A DNA stretch of 64,000 nucleotides from Pseudomonadota bacterium (lineage in GTDB: Bacteria > Pseudomonadota > Alphaproteobacteria > Sphingomonadales > SMXR01), in the NCBI GenBank assembly GCA_022566895.1, contig JADFIA010000002.1, forward strand, positions 38,340 to 102,339. The letters run 5' to 3'. Below the pieces are notes generated by a model, which saw only the letters and a program-made list of their open reading frames with translations, searched no databases and was not told the origin of the DNA. Positions 1 through 6,956 of the stretch are shown piece by piece. A program made the translations under genes and the position numbers. Positions within the stretch are counted from its first letter, which is position 1. Each line of letters starts with the position of its first letter.

Positions 1-1312
1 TTCGATCGCCAACTTCAGGCGCGGTTTTCTCGAACAGAAATTGATGGCCGCCCAAGTGGCCGCCCTCTCGTTTGAGGAGATTCCAGGTCAGGAAGTCAGC
101 GACATGCTGGAGCAGGAAATCCTCGATTCGGCGGATATTCTTGCGGTGATCGTGTTGCGCGGCGATTCCCGACAGTTGATGCTGCGGCGCCCCTTTCCTT
201 ATCCTCTCGTCGCGCGTTTCGGTCTCGACAAGATCAGCTACTTTGATCTTCTAAAAGGCGCCATCATGACCCTTTGGCGGGGCGGCGAGGGCGTAATCCA
301 GGTGTCTGGACCAACGATTTCGGCCCGCCACGACCGGGTCGAAGTGGTTCTGGCCGAAACCACGCTTTACAAGGAGATGCTGGACTTTACCTGGAATGTG
401 CTCGGCGTCTCGATCCTCGTCTCGCTGTTCACCGCCGGCCTGGTCTATCTGTCGCTGGCTTTTCTGGTCAGCCGGCCGATTGGCCGAATCGTAAAAAGCA
501 TAAACCAGTTTCGCAAGAATCCCGAGGGCGCCCCGGAGATCGGGCTATCGAGCACGCGCAAGGACGAGATCGGCACCGTCGAGCGCGAACTGGCGCGCCT
601 GCAGAACGAAATTCGCAAAGCGCTCAAACAGCGCGCCAATCTGGCCGCGCTCGGCGCCGCGGTAAGCAAGGTGAACCATGACCTTCGAAATATCCTGGCG
701 ACGGCGCAATTGTCCCTCGATCGCCTGGAGACGGTCGATAATCCGGTCGTCAAGACCACGCTGCCACGGCTCATCCGCTCGGTCGACCGGGCCATCCGCT
801 TTTGCGAGCGAACGCTGAAATATGGCAAGGCCGACGAGCCACCGCCCGAGCGCACGCGGGTCAGCCTTCACCACCTTATTGAGGAGGTCGAACTGTCTCT
901 GGGCGTTGAAGATATAGAGGAATTGAGCTGGCGGAACGAAGTGCCGGAAGACTTGGTGGCCTATCTAGATCCGGAGCAGATATTTCGGGTGCTGTTGAAT
1001 CTGGGCCGCAATTCGGTCCAGGCCATGCGGCGCTCGGGAGATATTCGTTTTGACGCCGAGGTGGATGCGGCCGGCGAGATTGTGCTCACCGTCTCCGACT
1101 CGGGGCCCGGCATACCAGGGCCGGTGCGCGAGCATCTTTTCGTGCCTTTTAAGGGCGGCTCCGGGGGCAGTACCGGCCTTGGCCTGGCGATCGTCCGCGA
1201 GCTCTTGCAGGCCCACGGCGGTGATATCCGGCTCGAGAAGAGCGACGCCCAGGGCACCACCTTCGCCTTGCGCCTCGGACCGTTATCGAGCGGTCCCGAA
1301 CCGCGGGCCTGA
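1..1312 (+). CDS. Sensor histidine kinase, 5' end cut by the window edge
   Basis: Membrane sensor kinase that would autophosphorylate on His and pass phosphate to a response regulator, which is probably outside the window. The reading frame is already open at base 2, so the true start lies upstream. Visible are the end of an extracytoplasmic sensor region, a membrane segment (about bases 395–465), a HAMP linker, the phospho-acceptor box VNHDLRN (His codon at 677), and the ATPase N box (NLGRNSVQAM), G1 (DSGPGIP) and G2 (GGSTGLGLAIV) motifs. All key catalytic residues are present. It ends 31 bases from a convergent lipoprotein gene. The stimulus cannot be inferred. Confidence 0.9.
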   Translation, partial: SIANFRRGFLEQKLMAAQVAALSFEEIPGQEVSDMLEQEILDSADILAVIVLRGDSRQLMLRRPFPYPLVARFGLDKISYFDLLKGAIMTLWRGGEGVIQVSGPTISARHDRVEVVLAETTLYKEMLDFTWNVLGVSILVSLFTAGLVYLSLAFLVSRPIGRIVKSINQFRKNPEGAPEIGLSSTRKDEIGTVERELARLQNEIRKALKQRANLAALGAAVSKVNHDLRNILATAQLSLDRLETVDNPVVKTTLPRLIRSVDRAIRFCERTLKYGKADEPPPERTRVSLHHLIEEVELSLGVEDIEELSWRNEVPEDLVAYLDPEQIFRVLLNLGRNSVQAMRRSGDIRFDAEVDAAGEIVLTVSDSGPGIPGPVREHLFVPFKGGSGGSTGLGLAIVRELLQAHGGDIRLEKSDAQGTTFALRLGPLSSGPEPRA

Positions 1313-1343
1313 ACCATGCTCTATCGCCTTTGAGTCGGCCGTC

Positions 1344-1868
1344 TCAGCCGGGTCGCCGCGCTTCGAGCCGTTGACGCTCAGCCGCCAGCACCTGGTCAAG
1401 CTCCGCCTTGCGGCCCTCCACCTCAGCCAGAAGTTCGCGCAGCACTTCGCCGCTTCGGCCAGCTTCGGCTTCGGCCCGCCGCAGATCGAGCGCCAAGAGG
1501 CTCAGGCCGTCGGCAGCCTGCGAGACCCGGCTCAGGGCCAGCTGCACGCTGAGCCAGGCCCGCTCCGCGGCCTCGCCGGACTGGGCCTCGAGCCGCCCGA
1601 GAGCCACCTCGTATTCGGCCATCAGCGCGGCAATCTCGGTATTGGAGGCCTGGAGCCGCGCCCGGCCCTCGGCCGCTGCTTTGGCGATCTCTTGCGGGCC
1701 CAGCACGGCTGGCGCCGCCTCTAGGGCCGGCGGCGGCTCTGTGGGTTCTGTAGGTTTATATTCGAAACCCTCGATCAGATCTGGCCACTCGGCACTGGCA
1801 TACTCGCCGCAGGCGGCCAGAAGCAAAGCCGCGAGGACGATCAGGAAGCGGGCGGCAGGATTTTGCAT
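1344..1868 (-). CDS. Putative lipoprotein with coiled-coil character
   Basis: A 174-residue exported protein of unknown function. The ATG at 1868 is preferred over an in-frame GTG six bases upstream because AAGAGG sits five bases before it. The N-terminus has a hydrophobic stretch ending in a lipobox (LLLAAC), so it is probably an outer- or inner-membrane lipoprotein. A short Pro/Glu-rich linker (PTEPTEPPP) follows. The rest is rich in Ala, Glu, Arg and Leu with heptad-like spacing, which suggests a long helical or coiled-coil body. I do not recognise a named family. It is convergent with the histidine kinase. Confidence 0.7.
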   Translation of the reverse strand: MQNPAARFLIVLAALLLAACGEYASAEWPDLIEGFEYKPTEPTEPPPALEAAPAVLGPQEIAKAAAEGRARLQASNTEIAALMAEYEVALGRLEAQSGEAAERAWLSVQLALSRVSQAADGLSLLALDLRRAEAEAGRSGEVLRELLAEVEGRKAELDQVLAAERQRLEARRPG

Positions 1869-2008
1869 AGGCACCTCTTGGCAGCATCGGTACAGCGCCT
1901 ATATGCAGCGCCCCGGCCATGGTAGCGGAGGCTCCGGGCGGGCTACAAGGAGAAGCTTGAATCCCAAGGACAATATGGGTAGGTTCCGGGCCGGACGAAA
2001 GACCTTTT

Positions 2009-2085
2009 GCGCTCGTAGCTCAGCTGGATAGAGCACTAGACTACGAATCTAGGGGTCGGGGGTTCGAATCCCTCCGAGCGCGCCA
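2009..2085 (+). tRNA. tRNA-Arg (anticodon ACG)
   Basis: A 77-nt cloverleaf. The acceptor arms GCGCTCG and CGAGCGC pair perfectly. A D-arm follows. The anticodon stem CTAGA/TCTAG encloses the loop CTACGAA, giving anticodon ACG. The T-arm contains GGTTCGAATCC. The discriminator base is G and the 3' CCA is encoded. The AT-rich HTH/CHAT gene group begins just downstream, a common position for integrated islands. Confidence 0.95.
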
Positions 2086-2324
2086 CTTTTTCCAATAAAC
2101 CTCAAATCAAAAGAACCCACAGGATGTAGTGGGTCGCAACCTATGATTCGCAAATTGTTGTGTTCGCAACGCCGACGGGCTAATCTTTAGTTGGCGACTC
2201 GCGAAGGGAGCAGATGCATATGCCCCTCGGACGATGTTATCTGTGGCAAAAGTTAGGCGGCTCCCTAAATCTGTAGCGCGACCTTTGGAGGACGAAGAAA
2301 ACTATTTACGGTTAAGGATGGCAA
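2086..2324. other. Intergenic region between tRNA-Arg and the HTH/CHAT operon
   Basis: About 240 bases without a gene. An inverted repeat ACCCAC…GTGGGT (2115–2134, 8-base loop) lies just after the tRNA. The hexamer TCGCAA occurs three times in the same orientation at 2134–2139, 2148–2153 and 2164–2169, spaced 14 and 16 bases, and could be an operator array for one of the HTH proteins. I see no convincing sigma-70 promoter, no integrase and no copy of the tRNA 3' end. Confidence 0.5.
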
Positions 2325-2561
2325 ATGAGTAAGGATTCCACCTTGGAACAAGCCCTCTTGGACAAGATCGACGTTCTGATCCGGCTTCAGGCGGTCACGT
2401 CTGTCGCCAACTTCGATTCACAGAAAGACAAGATATTGTTTCTCGGCAAAGCTGGAGTCTCGCCAAAGGACATTGCAGAAATTTTGGGAACGAGCGCCAA
2501 TACGGTCAGTGTGACCCTATCCAGGGCCCGTAACACTTCTGCAAACAAGGGTAAGAAATAG
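2325..2561 (+). CDS. Small sigma-70-region-4-like HTH protein (first of three)
   Basis: A 78-residue protein starting at ATG 2325, with AAGGA about eight bases upstream. An N-terminal amphipathic helix (ALLDKIDVLIRLQAV) is followed by a C-terminal helix-turn-helix of the sigma-70 region 4 type: SPKDIAEILGTSANTVSVTL, then a basic tail. It is too short for a sigma factor because it has no region 2. It is therefore probably a DNA-binding regulator or adaptor. It heads a same-strand gene row ending in a CHAT-domain protein, and its codon use is clearly more AT-rich than the flanking core genes. The target is unknown. Confidence 0.75.
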   Translation: MSKDSTLEQALLDKIDVLIRLQAVTSVANFDSQKDKILFLGKAGVSPKDIAEILGTSANTVSVTLSRARNTSANKGKK

Positions 2562-2580
2562 TTCGACCGGGAGAAAGCAA

Positions 2581-2769
2581 TTGAACGATACACAAGCGAA
2601 GGCCCTTATTGAAGAGATGGAGGCCATTAAGAAACTACTGATATTGCAGCTGGTTGGCAGCGGCACCAAACAGAAAGAAATCGCTCAAATGCTCAAAATC
2701 AGCGAGGCGACTATGAGCCGCATGATTCCTAAAGGGATCACGAAACCGGGCGTAAAATCTGGTTCCTAG
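2581..2769 (+). CDS. Small HTH protein (second of three), TTG start
   Basis: A 62-residue protein. The start is TTG at 2581, with a GGGAGA-type Shine-Dalgarno a few bases upstream, 19 bases after the preceding stop. It has the same plan as its neighbours: a helix with EAIKKLLILQL, then an HTH (QKEIAQMLKISEATMSRM) and a PKG-containing basic tail. By eye about 23 of 52 aligned residues match the next protein, so the two are probably duplicates. DNA binding is inferred from the HTH, and a dedicated role with the downstream CHAT protein is inferred from context. No catalytic motif is visible. Confidence 0.7.
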   Translation: MNDTQAKALIEEMEAIKKLLILQLVGSGTKQKEIAQMLKISEATMSRMIPKGITKPGVKSGS

Positions 2770-2800
2770 AAATTTTTTTTACCTACGAAGGGGAGTCTAA

Positions 2801-2989
2801 ATGGATAAGGCGGATTCAAAGAAAATCATATCTGAACTAGAGGCACTAAAGAAGTTGACAATTTTGCAGTTGTTGGACAGAGGGTACACTCAAAACCAAA
2901 TCGCGCTTACGTTGGGCGTAGCCCAGCAAACGATCAGTAAAATGTTTCCAAAAGGCGTGCTTGGAAAACCAAAGAACAAAGCGGAATAG
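2801..2989 (+). CDS. Small HTH protein (third of three)
   Basis: A 62-residue protein starting at ATG 2801 after AAGGGGAG. It is a paralogue of the preceding gene: helix EALKKLTILQLL, a sigma-70-region-4-like HTH (QNQIALTLGVAQQTISKM), and the same PKG tail. Its stop codon is one base from the ATG of the CHAT-domain gene, which implies translational coupling and a matched function. It may be a transcriptional regulator of the operon, a DNA-bound sensor, or an inhibitor of the protease. The sequence does not decide between these. Confidence 0.75.
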   Translation: MDKADSKKIISELEALKKLTILQLLDRGYTQNQIALTLGVAQQTISKMFPKGVLGKPKNKAE

Positions 2990-2990
2990 A

Positions 2991-4034
2991 ATGGCCGCGA
3001 TAAAAGTCACAGACTCTCTCTCAAACACACCCGAACAAATTGTGGCCGCGGCTCAGGCGATAGGCCGTTCTAGGTATAGGCGAGCGGTTTTTGACGCTGT
3101 GTATTATCACAAGAAACGCGACAAGTCGGTGCCGGAGATTTCTAAAACGACGGGTTTGACAGAGAAACAGGTGCTTAATGCAGGAAACGAATTAAGGAAG
3201 GCGGGCATAATCGAACAGACAAAAATTGATGGCAGAACGGCTTACAGTCAAATCGAGTTTTTTCATCATAACAAAAAGAAAATAATCCGGCTTGTGGAGA
3301 ACCCGGCAAAAATAAAGGCCATCGCCACAAAGAGAAACCCGGCTATCGGCAAAGGGAAGGTGTTCTCCTTTACCAAAAAGAGCGCTCAAGCCAACGCCCA
3401 GAAAGCGGTGCCTGGGAGTCGAAAAAGGGTTAACAAGAAAATTCGAATCGCGTTTTTGACGACCAACCCGATTGAAGAATATTCCTTGCGTACAGACCTA
3501 GAAGCGAGAGACGTAAGTCGAGCCATTCAAAGATCCCAAAATAGGGAATTCGTGGACGTACACTATTTCCCGGCGGCTCAATTGCGCGACCTGTTGGATG
3601 CCTTAAATAATTTTAGGCCTAACATAATCCACTTTTCCGGACACGGTGGTGACGAGGTTTTCCTATTTGATAATGAAACAGCAGCAGATGATGAAGGCAT
3701 CGAGCTTGATTTCGAGAAAATAAATAAAGTTGTTTCAGCGACCATTGAGCCTCCGGTGCTTTTGGTTTTTAACGCTTGTAATACGACGGACGGCGCCGAG
3801 GTATTCCTGGAGACAGTCTCGGCTGTTGTAGCAATGTCCAGCAGCATCAGCGATTTGGCGGCATGCCTATTCTCTGAGCAATTCTACTCAGCGATTGCCG
3901 CTGGCCAATCGATTGGGCACGCACTGAAGCAAGGCAAAATAGTGTTGGAGGCGGCTAATTTGAAGGACGCGGATCTCCCGACAATAATTTCCAGACCGGA
4001 AGTTGATGCCGATACGCTAACGTTTATCGCCTAG
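2991..4034 (+). CDS. Winged-helix protein with C-terminal CHAT (caspase-like) protease domain
   Basis: A 347-residue protein. The ATG at 2991 is chosen because it is one base after the upstream stop. Residues about 20–95 look like a winged helix-turn-helix (SVPEISKTTGLTEKQVLNAG, then a wing ending EQTKIDGRTAY). Residues 100–150 are a basic linker. Residues about 150–330 match the CHAT fold: strand IRIAFLTTNP, the catalytic-His motif HFSGHG (His218) and the catalytic-Cys motif FNACNT (Cys263), then a typical C-terminal half (VVAMSSSISD, FYSAIAAGQSIGHAL). CHAT proteases cut partner proteins in several bacterial immune systems. Coupling this domain to a winged helix, behind three small HTH genes, suggests a DNA-sensing or transcription-coupled effector. 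That role is inference. Confidence 0.8.
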   Translation: MAAIKVTDSLSNTPEQIVAAAQAIGRSRYRRAVFDAVYYHKKRDKSVPEISKTTGLTEKQVLNAGNELRKAGIIEQTKIDGRTAYSQIEFFHHNKKKIIRLVENPAKIKAIATKRNPAIGKGKVFSFTKKSAQANAQKAVPGSRKRVNKKIRIAFLTTNPIEEYSLRTDLEARDVSRAIQRSQNREFVDVHYFPAAQLRDLLDALNNFRPNIIHFSGHGGDEVFLFDNETAADDEGIELDFEKINKVVSATIEPPVLLVFNACNTTDGAEVFLETVSAVVAMSSSISDLAACLFSEQFYSAIAAGQSIGHALKQGKIVLEAANLKDADLPTIISRPEVDADTLTFIA

Positions 4035-4054
4035 CTCGATTCTTGTTTCCCGCC

Positions 4055-4270
4055 CTAATCGCGCGGCAGGTCCATCTCGAGGATCGAGATCTGGAGGGCG
4101 TAGGAAATCTCGCCTTCGTCCTCGTCCTTGTAAATCACGCCCATAAACTCGTCGCCCATAAGCATCTCGACTGAATCGTCGACATTGGCCCGGGCCTGGA
4201 CCTTGATCTGGTTGTTGGAAAAGGTCTCGCGCAGATATTGCTGCAGACGGGCGATTTCAAAGGGGTCCAC
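4055..4270 (-). CDS. DUF3126 family protein
   Basis: A 71-residue small protein of the alphaproteobacterial DUF3126 family, function unknown. The GTG at 4270 is taken as start: AAGGA lies six bases upstream, and the family sequence begins there (DPFEIARLQQYLRETF). The core DDSVEMLMGDEFMGVIYKD and the end ISYALQISILEMDL are typical. Its stop is 20 bases from the stop of the convergent CHAT gene, so it marks the return to core genome on the right side of the island. Confidence 0.85.
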   Translation of the reverse strand: MDPFEIARLQQYLRETFSNNQIKVQARANVDDSVEMLMGDEFMGVIYKDEDEGEISYALQISILEMDLPRD

Positions 4271-4461
4271 GGGATTTCCTTCGGAATTGGAGTGATTCGG
4301 GCGTCGATTCGCCAATGGCGATTCCTATATCGCGGTTTTTTTGCCCGAGGGCAAGGCCCTAGCCGCACGAAAGAAAATGAATCATTTGGCGGCCCCTGGG
4401 GCAATATTCGGTGCCCGGGCCGGCCCACGGCGCAGCCTTCGTTCGCTTCGTCAAAAGCCCC

Positions 4462-4489
4462 TTGACTTCTGGAATTTGCACCCTATCTA
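4462..4489 (+). promoter_or_regulatory. Putative sigma-70 promoter for the SleB-like gene
   Basis: TTGACT (4462–4467) and TATCTA (4484–4489) are separated by 16 bases. They lie upstream of the 18-base tandem repeat and the GTG start at 4562. The spacing and hexamers are close to consensus. Confidence 0.5.
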
Positions 4490-4513
4490 GAGCCGCGATT
4501 GGGGGCCTTGTGT

Positions 4514-4549
4514 CCCCATTTCGTGGATTTGCCCCATTTCGTGGATTTG
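4514..4549 (+). repeat. Perfect 18-bp tandem duplication in the leader of the SleB-like gene
   Basis: The unit CCCCATTTCGTGGATTTG occurs twice head to tail (4514–4531 and 4532–4549). The second copy runs directly into the Shine-Dalgarno GGAGG (4549–4553) of the GTG start at 4562. It may be a recent slippage duplication or a regulatory element in the 5' leader. Confidence 0.85.
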
Positions 4550-4561
4550 GAGGAAAAACCT

Positions 4562-5161
4562 GTGAACCGAATCTTCGGCTTATTTGCCGGCCTTGCTCTT
4601 TTCTTGCCTTTGGCCTTGGCGGATCGGGGCGATGCCGCGCCTCAGGATGATTTCTTGCTGTCGCTAGAGGACATCGTCGCGGTGGTCTCCTTTGACCAGG
4701 CGGTGGCGCGAACCTCAAGCCTTGAGAGCCTTGTGCGGGCCTCGGCAACGATTGGCGAGGGGCAGCTTTCCGATGCCCAGCGCTGTTTGGCCCAGGCGGT
4801 CTACTTTGAGGCCCGCAGCGAGACCCTGGAGGGTCAGCTCGCGGTCGCCCAAGTGGTCCTGAACCGGGTCGCGAACCGGCGCTATCCCTCGAGCATCTGC
4901 GGCGTCGTGTTCCAGAACGAGCGGCTGCGGCACCGCTGTCAATTTTCCTTTGCCTGCGACGGCCGTTCGGATACGCCCCGCGAGCGCCGGGCCTGGGAGA
5001 TCGCCAAGCGGATCAGCCAGATCGCTCTGGCCGGCCAGTGGCGCGACCTGAGCGGTCGGGCCACCCACTATCACGCCACCTACGCCGACCCGAGCTGGCG
5101 CTCAGCGATGATGAAAACCGCAGCCCATGGCCAACACCTATTTTACCGTGAGGCCAGTTAA
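4562..5161 (+). CDS. SleB-like cell wall hydrolase (Hydrolase_2 family), exported
   Basis: A 199-residue protein. The GTG at 4562 is the start, with GGAGG eight bases upstream; an in-frame upstream extension reads through the tandem repeat and is unlikely. A signal peptide (GLFAGLALFLPLALA) is followed by a spacer and the Hydrolase_2/SleB-type domain from about residue 70: AQRCLAQAVYFEARSE with the likely catalytic Glu, QVVLNRVANRRYP, CQFSFACDG, and RATHYHATYADPSW near the end. The family hydrolyses peptidoglycan, either in spores or, in proteobacteria, during cell-wall turnover. It acts in the periplasm. Confidence 0.88.
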   Translation: MNRIFGLFAGLALFLPLALADRGDAAPQDDFLLSLEDIVAVVSFDQAVARTSSLESLVRASATIGEGQLSDAQRCLAQAVYFEARSETLEGQLAVAQVVLNRVANRRYPSSICGVVFQNERLRHRCQFSFACDGRSDTPRERRAWEIAKRISQIALAGQWRDLSGRATHYHATYADPSWRSAMMKTAAHGQHLFYREAS

Positions 5162-5244
5162 ACACTCTCGACTGCCGAGCCTTCACATGGCGTTGCAAGC
5201 GCCCCCTTTTCCTCCTACCATCCCGGTTGATGCGGCGGCCATGA

Positions 5245-5258
5245 AAAGCCGCGGCTTT
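5245..5258. promoter_or_regulatory. 14-bp perfect palindrome upstream of the Hpt gene
   Basis: AAAGCCGCGGCTTT is perfectly self-complementary. It lies 84 bases after the wall-hydrolase stop and just before an AT-rich GATATAAG stretch and the TTG start of the Hpt gene. It could be an operator, or a weak hairpin ending the upstream transcript. Confidence 0.35.
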
Positions 5259-5282
5259 GGATGATATAAGGGGAACCGATCG

Positions 5283-5681
5283 TTGAGTGATCCGGGCGCG
5301 GAATTAAGCGATACCTACGTGGGCTGGACCCAGCAGGCGCTCGAGCGGTTTAAAGAGCTTGTGGCCGGCCGTGAGCGTGCCGAAACGGATATCGACAAGC
5401 TGCGCCAGGATTTGCACCGCATCGCCCACGACATCAAAGGCATGGGCGGAAGCTTCGGCTTTCCTCTGATGACCGATTTCGGCACCTCTTTGTGCCTATA
5501 CCTTCGAAGCCTGCCCGACGGCACGCCATTGATCTTCGAGATTATCGAGGCCCATTTGGAAGCCATGGACCTGATCCTAAAGGATGGCATCAAGGGGCCG
5601 GGCGGCGAGCGCGAACAGGCTTTGGTCGCCTCGCTTGGCCAAATGGTCAACCACGAGATCGGCGATTTGGCGGCTGATTGA
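5283..5681 (+). CDS. Histidine phosphotransfer (Hpt) domain protein
   Basis: A 132-residue stand-alone phosphotransfer protein. The start is TTG at 5283, preceded by AAGGGG. The phospho-acceptor motif is HRIAHDIKGMGGSFGF, with the second His as the predicted phosphorylated residue and the conserved Lys-Gly behind it. The surrounding sequence is a four-helix bundle in predicted character, without kinase or receiver domains, so it should shuttle phosphate between a hybrid kinase and a response regulator in the cytoplasm. Its partners are not in this stretch. The histidine kinase at the left edge lacks a visible receiver, so a direct link is unproven. Confidence 0.85.
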   Translation: MSDPGAELSDTYVGWTQQALERFKELVAGRERAETDIDKLRQDLHRIAHDIKGMGGSFGFPLMTDFGTSLCLYLRSLPDGTPLIFEIIEAHLEAMDLILKDGIKGPGGEREQALVASLGQMVNHEIGDLAAD

Positions 5682-5728
5682 GGCCGGATTCGAAGACCAA
5701 TCTCGAAGTATTTTCCGGAGATTCGCTT

Positions 5729-6220
5729 ATGCCCGAACCGCCGGCGATGGAAGCGTTGGCCACGCGGCGCATCACTTTGGGCGCCATACGGGTCCTTCAC
5801 TCCTTGGGTATCAGTGTGATCGACGAGTTTCCGCTCGGAAACGGCCGCCGGGCCGATATCGCCGGCCTTGATCGGTCCGGGAACATCACGATTGTCGAGG
5901 TAAAATCGTCGCGCGCCGATTTTCGAAGCGACCGCAAGTGGCAGCAGTATCTTGACTATTGCGACCGTTTTTTCTTTGCCGTCGATCCAGAGTTTCCGCT
6001 GACCCTTCTGGACGAACCGTCAAGCCTGCCCGATCAGACCGGGATCATCGTAGCCGACCAGTTTGGCGGCGATGTTTTACGTGAGGCCCCCTTGCGCAAG
6101 ATCGTCCCGGCGCGGCGGCGCGGTGAGACCCTGCGTTTTGCCCGGCTGGCCGCGGACCGCCTGGGCCGTGCCCTGAACGGTCCCTTCAAAATCGGGCCGG
6201 CGGACGAAAGTGAAGATTAA
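5729..6220 (+). CDS. mmcB: MmcB family putative DNA-repair endonuclease
   Basis: A 163-residue protein. The ATG at 5729 has CGGAG nine bases upstream; the frame extends further upstream but overlaps the Hpt gene. The PD-(D/E)xK nuclease-like core is visible: GNGRRADIAGLD supplies the acidic residue and ITIVEVKSSRADFRSD supplies the E-x-K, followed by KWQQYLDYCDRFFFAV. This matches MmcB, an alphaproteobacterial protein linked to DNA-damage-induced mutagenesis in Caulobacter. It is convergent with the ankyrin protein gene. The assignment rests on motif and length. Confidence 0.82.
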   Translation: MPEPPAMEALATRRITLGAIRVLHSLGISVIDEFPLGNGRRADIAGLDRSGNITIVEVKSSRADFRSDRKWQQYLDYCDRFFFAVDPEFPLTLLDEPSSLPDQTGIIVADQFGGDVLREAPLRKIVPARRRGETLRFARLAADRLGRALNGPFKIGPADESED

Positions 6221-6251
6221 GAACGTGATCGGGTATGGAAAATTGGAACGA

Positions 6252-6827
6252 TCAGCTTGAAGATTCCGCTTTTCGAAGCAGTTTCATAATGCTCCGGGCC
6301 CGCGCCTCTTCGGCGTAATTGAGGGCCGTGCGGCCCGTGTAATCGGTATCTTTGACATCGGCACCCGAAGCGATCAGAAATTCGACGATCCGGCGCTTGC
6401 GGGCCCGAGTCGCCTTCATCAGAGCATTCTCGCCACCTCTGTCCTTCAGGTTTACGTCGGCGCCGCTGGTGACCAGAAAGCGCACCGTTTCCATATCGCC
6501 GATTTCCGCCCGCCGCATCAGCGCCGTGTCACGCCGGTCCTCAGCCCGGCCGTCGACGTTAACACCAAGCTCAAGAATGAACTTCATCAGGCCTACATTT
6601 CCATGTTCGGCCGCAATGATCATGGCTGGCAGGCCGTCGCCGTTTTTGGCGTTTACGTTGGCCCCTTTTCTCTCGCGTTGGCGGAGTTCCTTGCGATCGT
6701 CATCTTCAACCGCCTTTAGGAATTCCCAGCTGTGGGAAAACTGAGCTGCCGCCTCGCGAATTTCCAAGCCGTTCAGGCCGATCACGCCCAAGACCATTCC
6801 GGTGACAAAAAAACGAAGAAAACGCAT
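6252..6827 (-). CDS. Exported ankyrin-repeat protein
   Basis: A 191-residue protein. The N-terminal hydrophobic segment (FFVTGMVLGVIGL, then EAAAQ) looks like a signal peptide, so the protein is probably periplasmic. The body is about four ankyrin repeats, for example GDGLPAMIIAAEHGNVGLMK, DTALMRRAEIGDMETVRFLV, GENALMKATRARKRRIVEFL and GRTALNYAEEARARSIMKLL, with the GADVN turns typical of the fold. Such proteins bind other proteins; the ligand is unknown. It is divergent from the Sco1 gene, with a 129-base gap that should hold both promoters. Confidence 0.88.
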   Translation of the reverse strand: MRFLRFFVTGMVLGVIGLNGLEIREAAAQFSHSWEFLKAVEDDDRKELRQRERKGANVNAKNGDGLPAMIIAAEHGNVGLMKFILELGVNVDGRAEDRRDTALMRRAEIGDMETVRFLVTSGADVNLKDRGGENALMKATRARKRRIVEFLIASGADVKDTDYTGRTALNYAEEARARSIMKLLRKAESSS

Positions 6828-6956
6828 GGCAGCGCTCCAAATTCAACACGTGTCTTGCAGGTGACAATCGACAGGCAAGAGCGAATGCCTTTATAAGCTT
6901 TGTGTGCGGCGAAGGCAATTCGCCATAAAAATGAGCTTCAGCACTCGGAGGCAATA

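Noticed and set aside
2035..4300. Attachment-site duplication of the tRNA-Arg 3' end
   Set aside because: I looked for a second copy of the T-arm and acceptor sequence on the right side of the AT-rich island and found none.
4341..4354. TTGCCCGAGGGCAA next to a T-run as a terminator
   Set aside because: The T-run precedes the hairpin on plus and becomes an A-run on minus, and the loop is only two bases, so it fits a terminator on neither strand.
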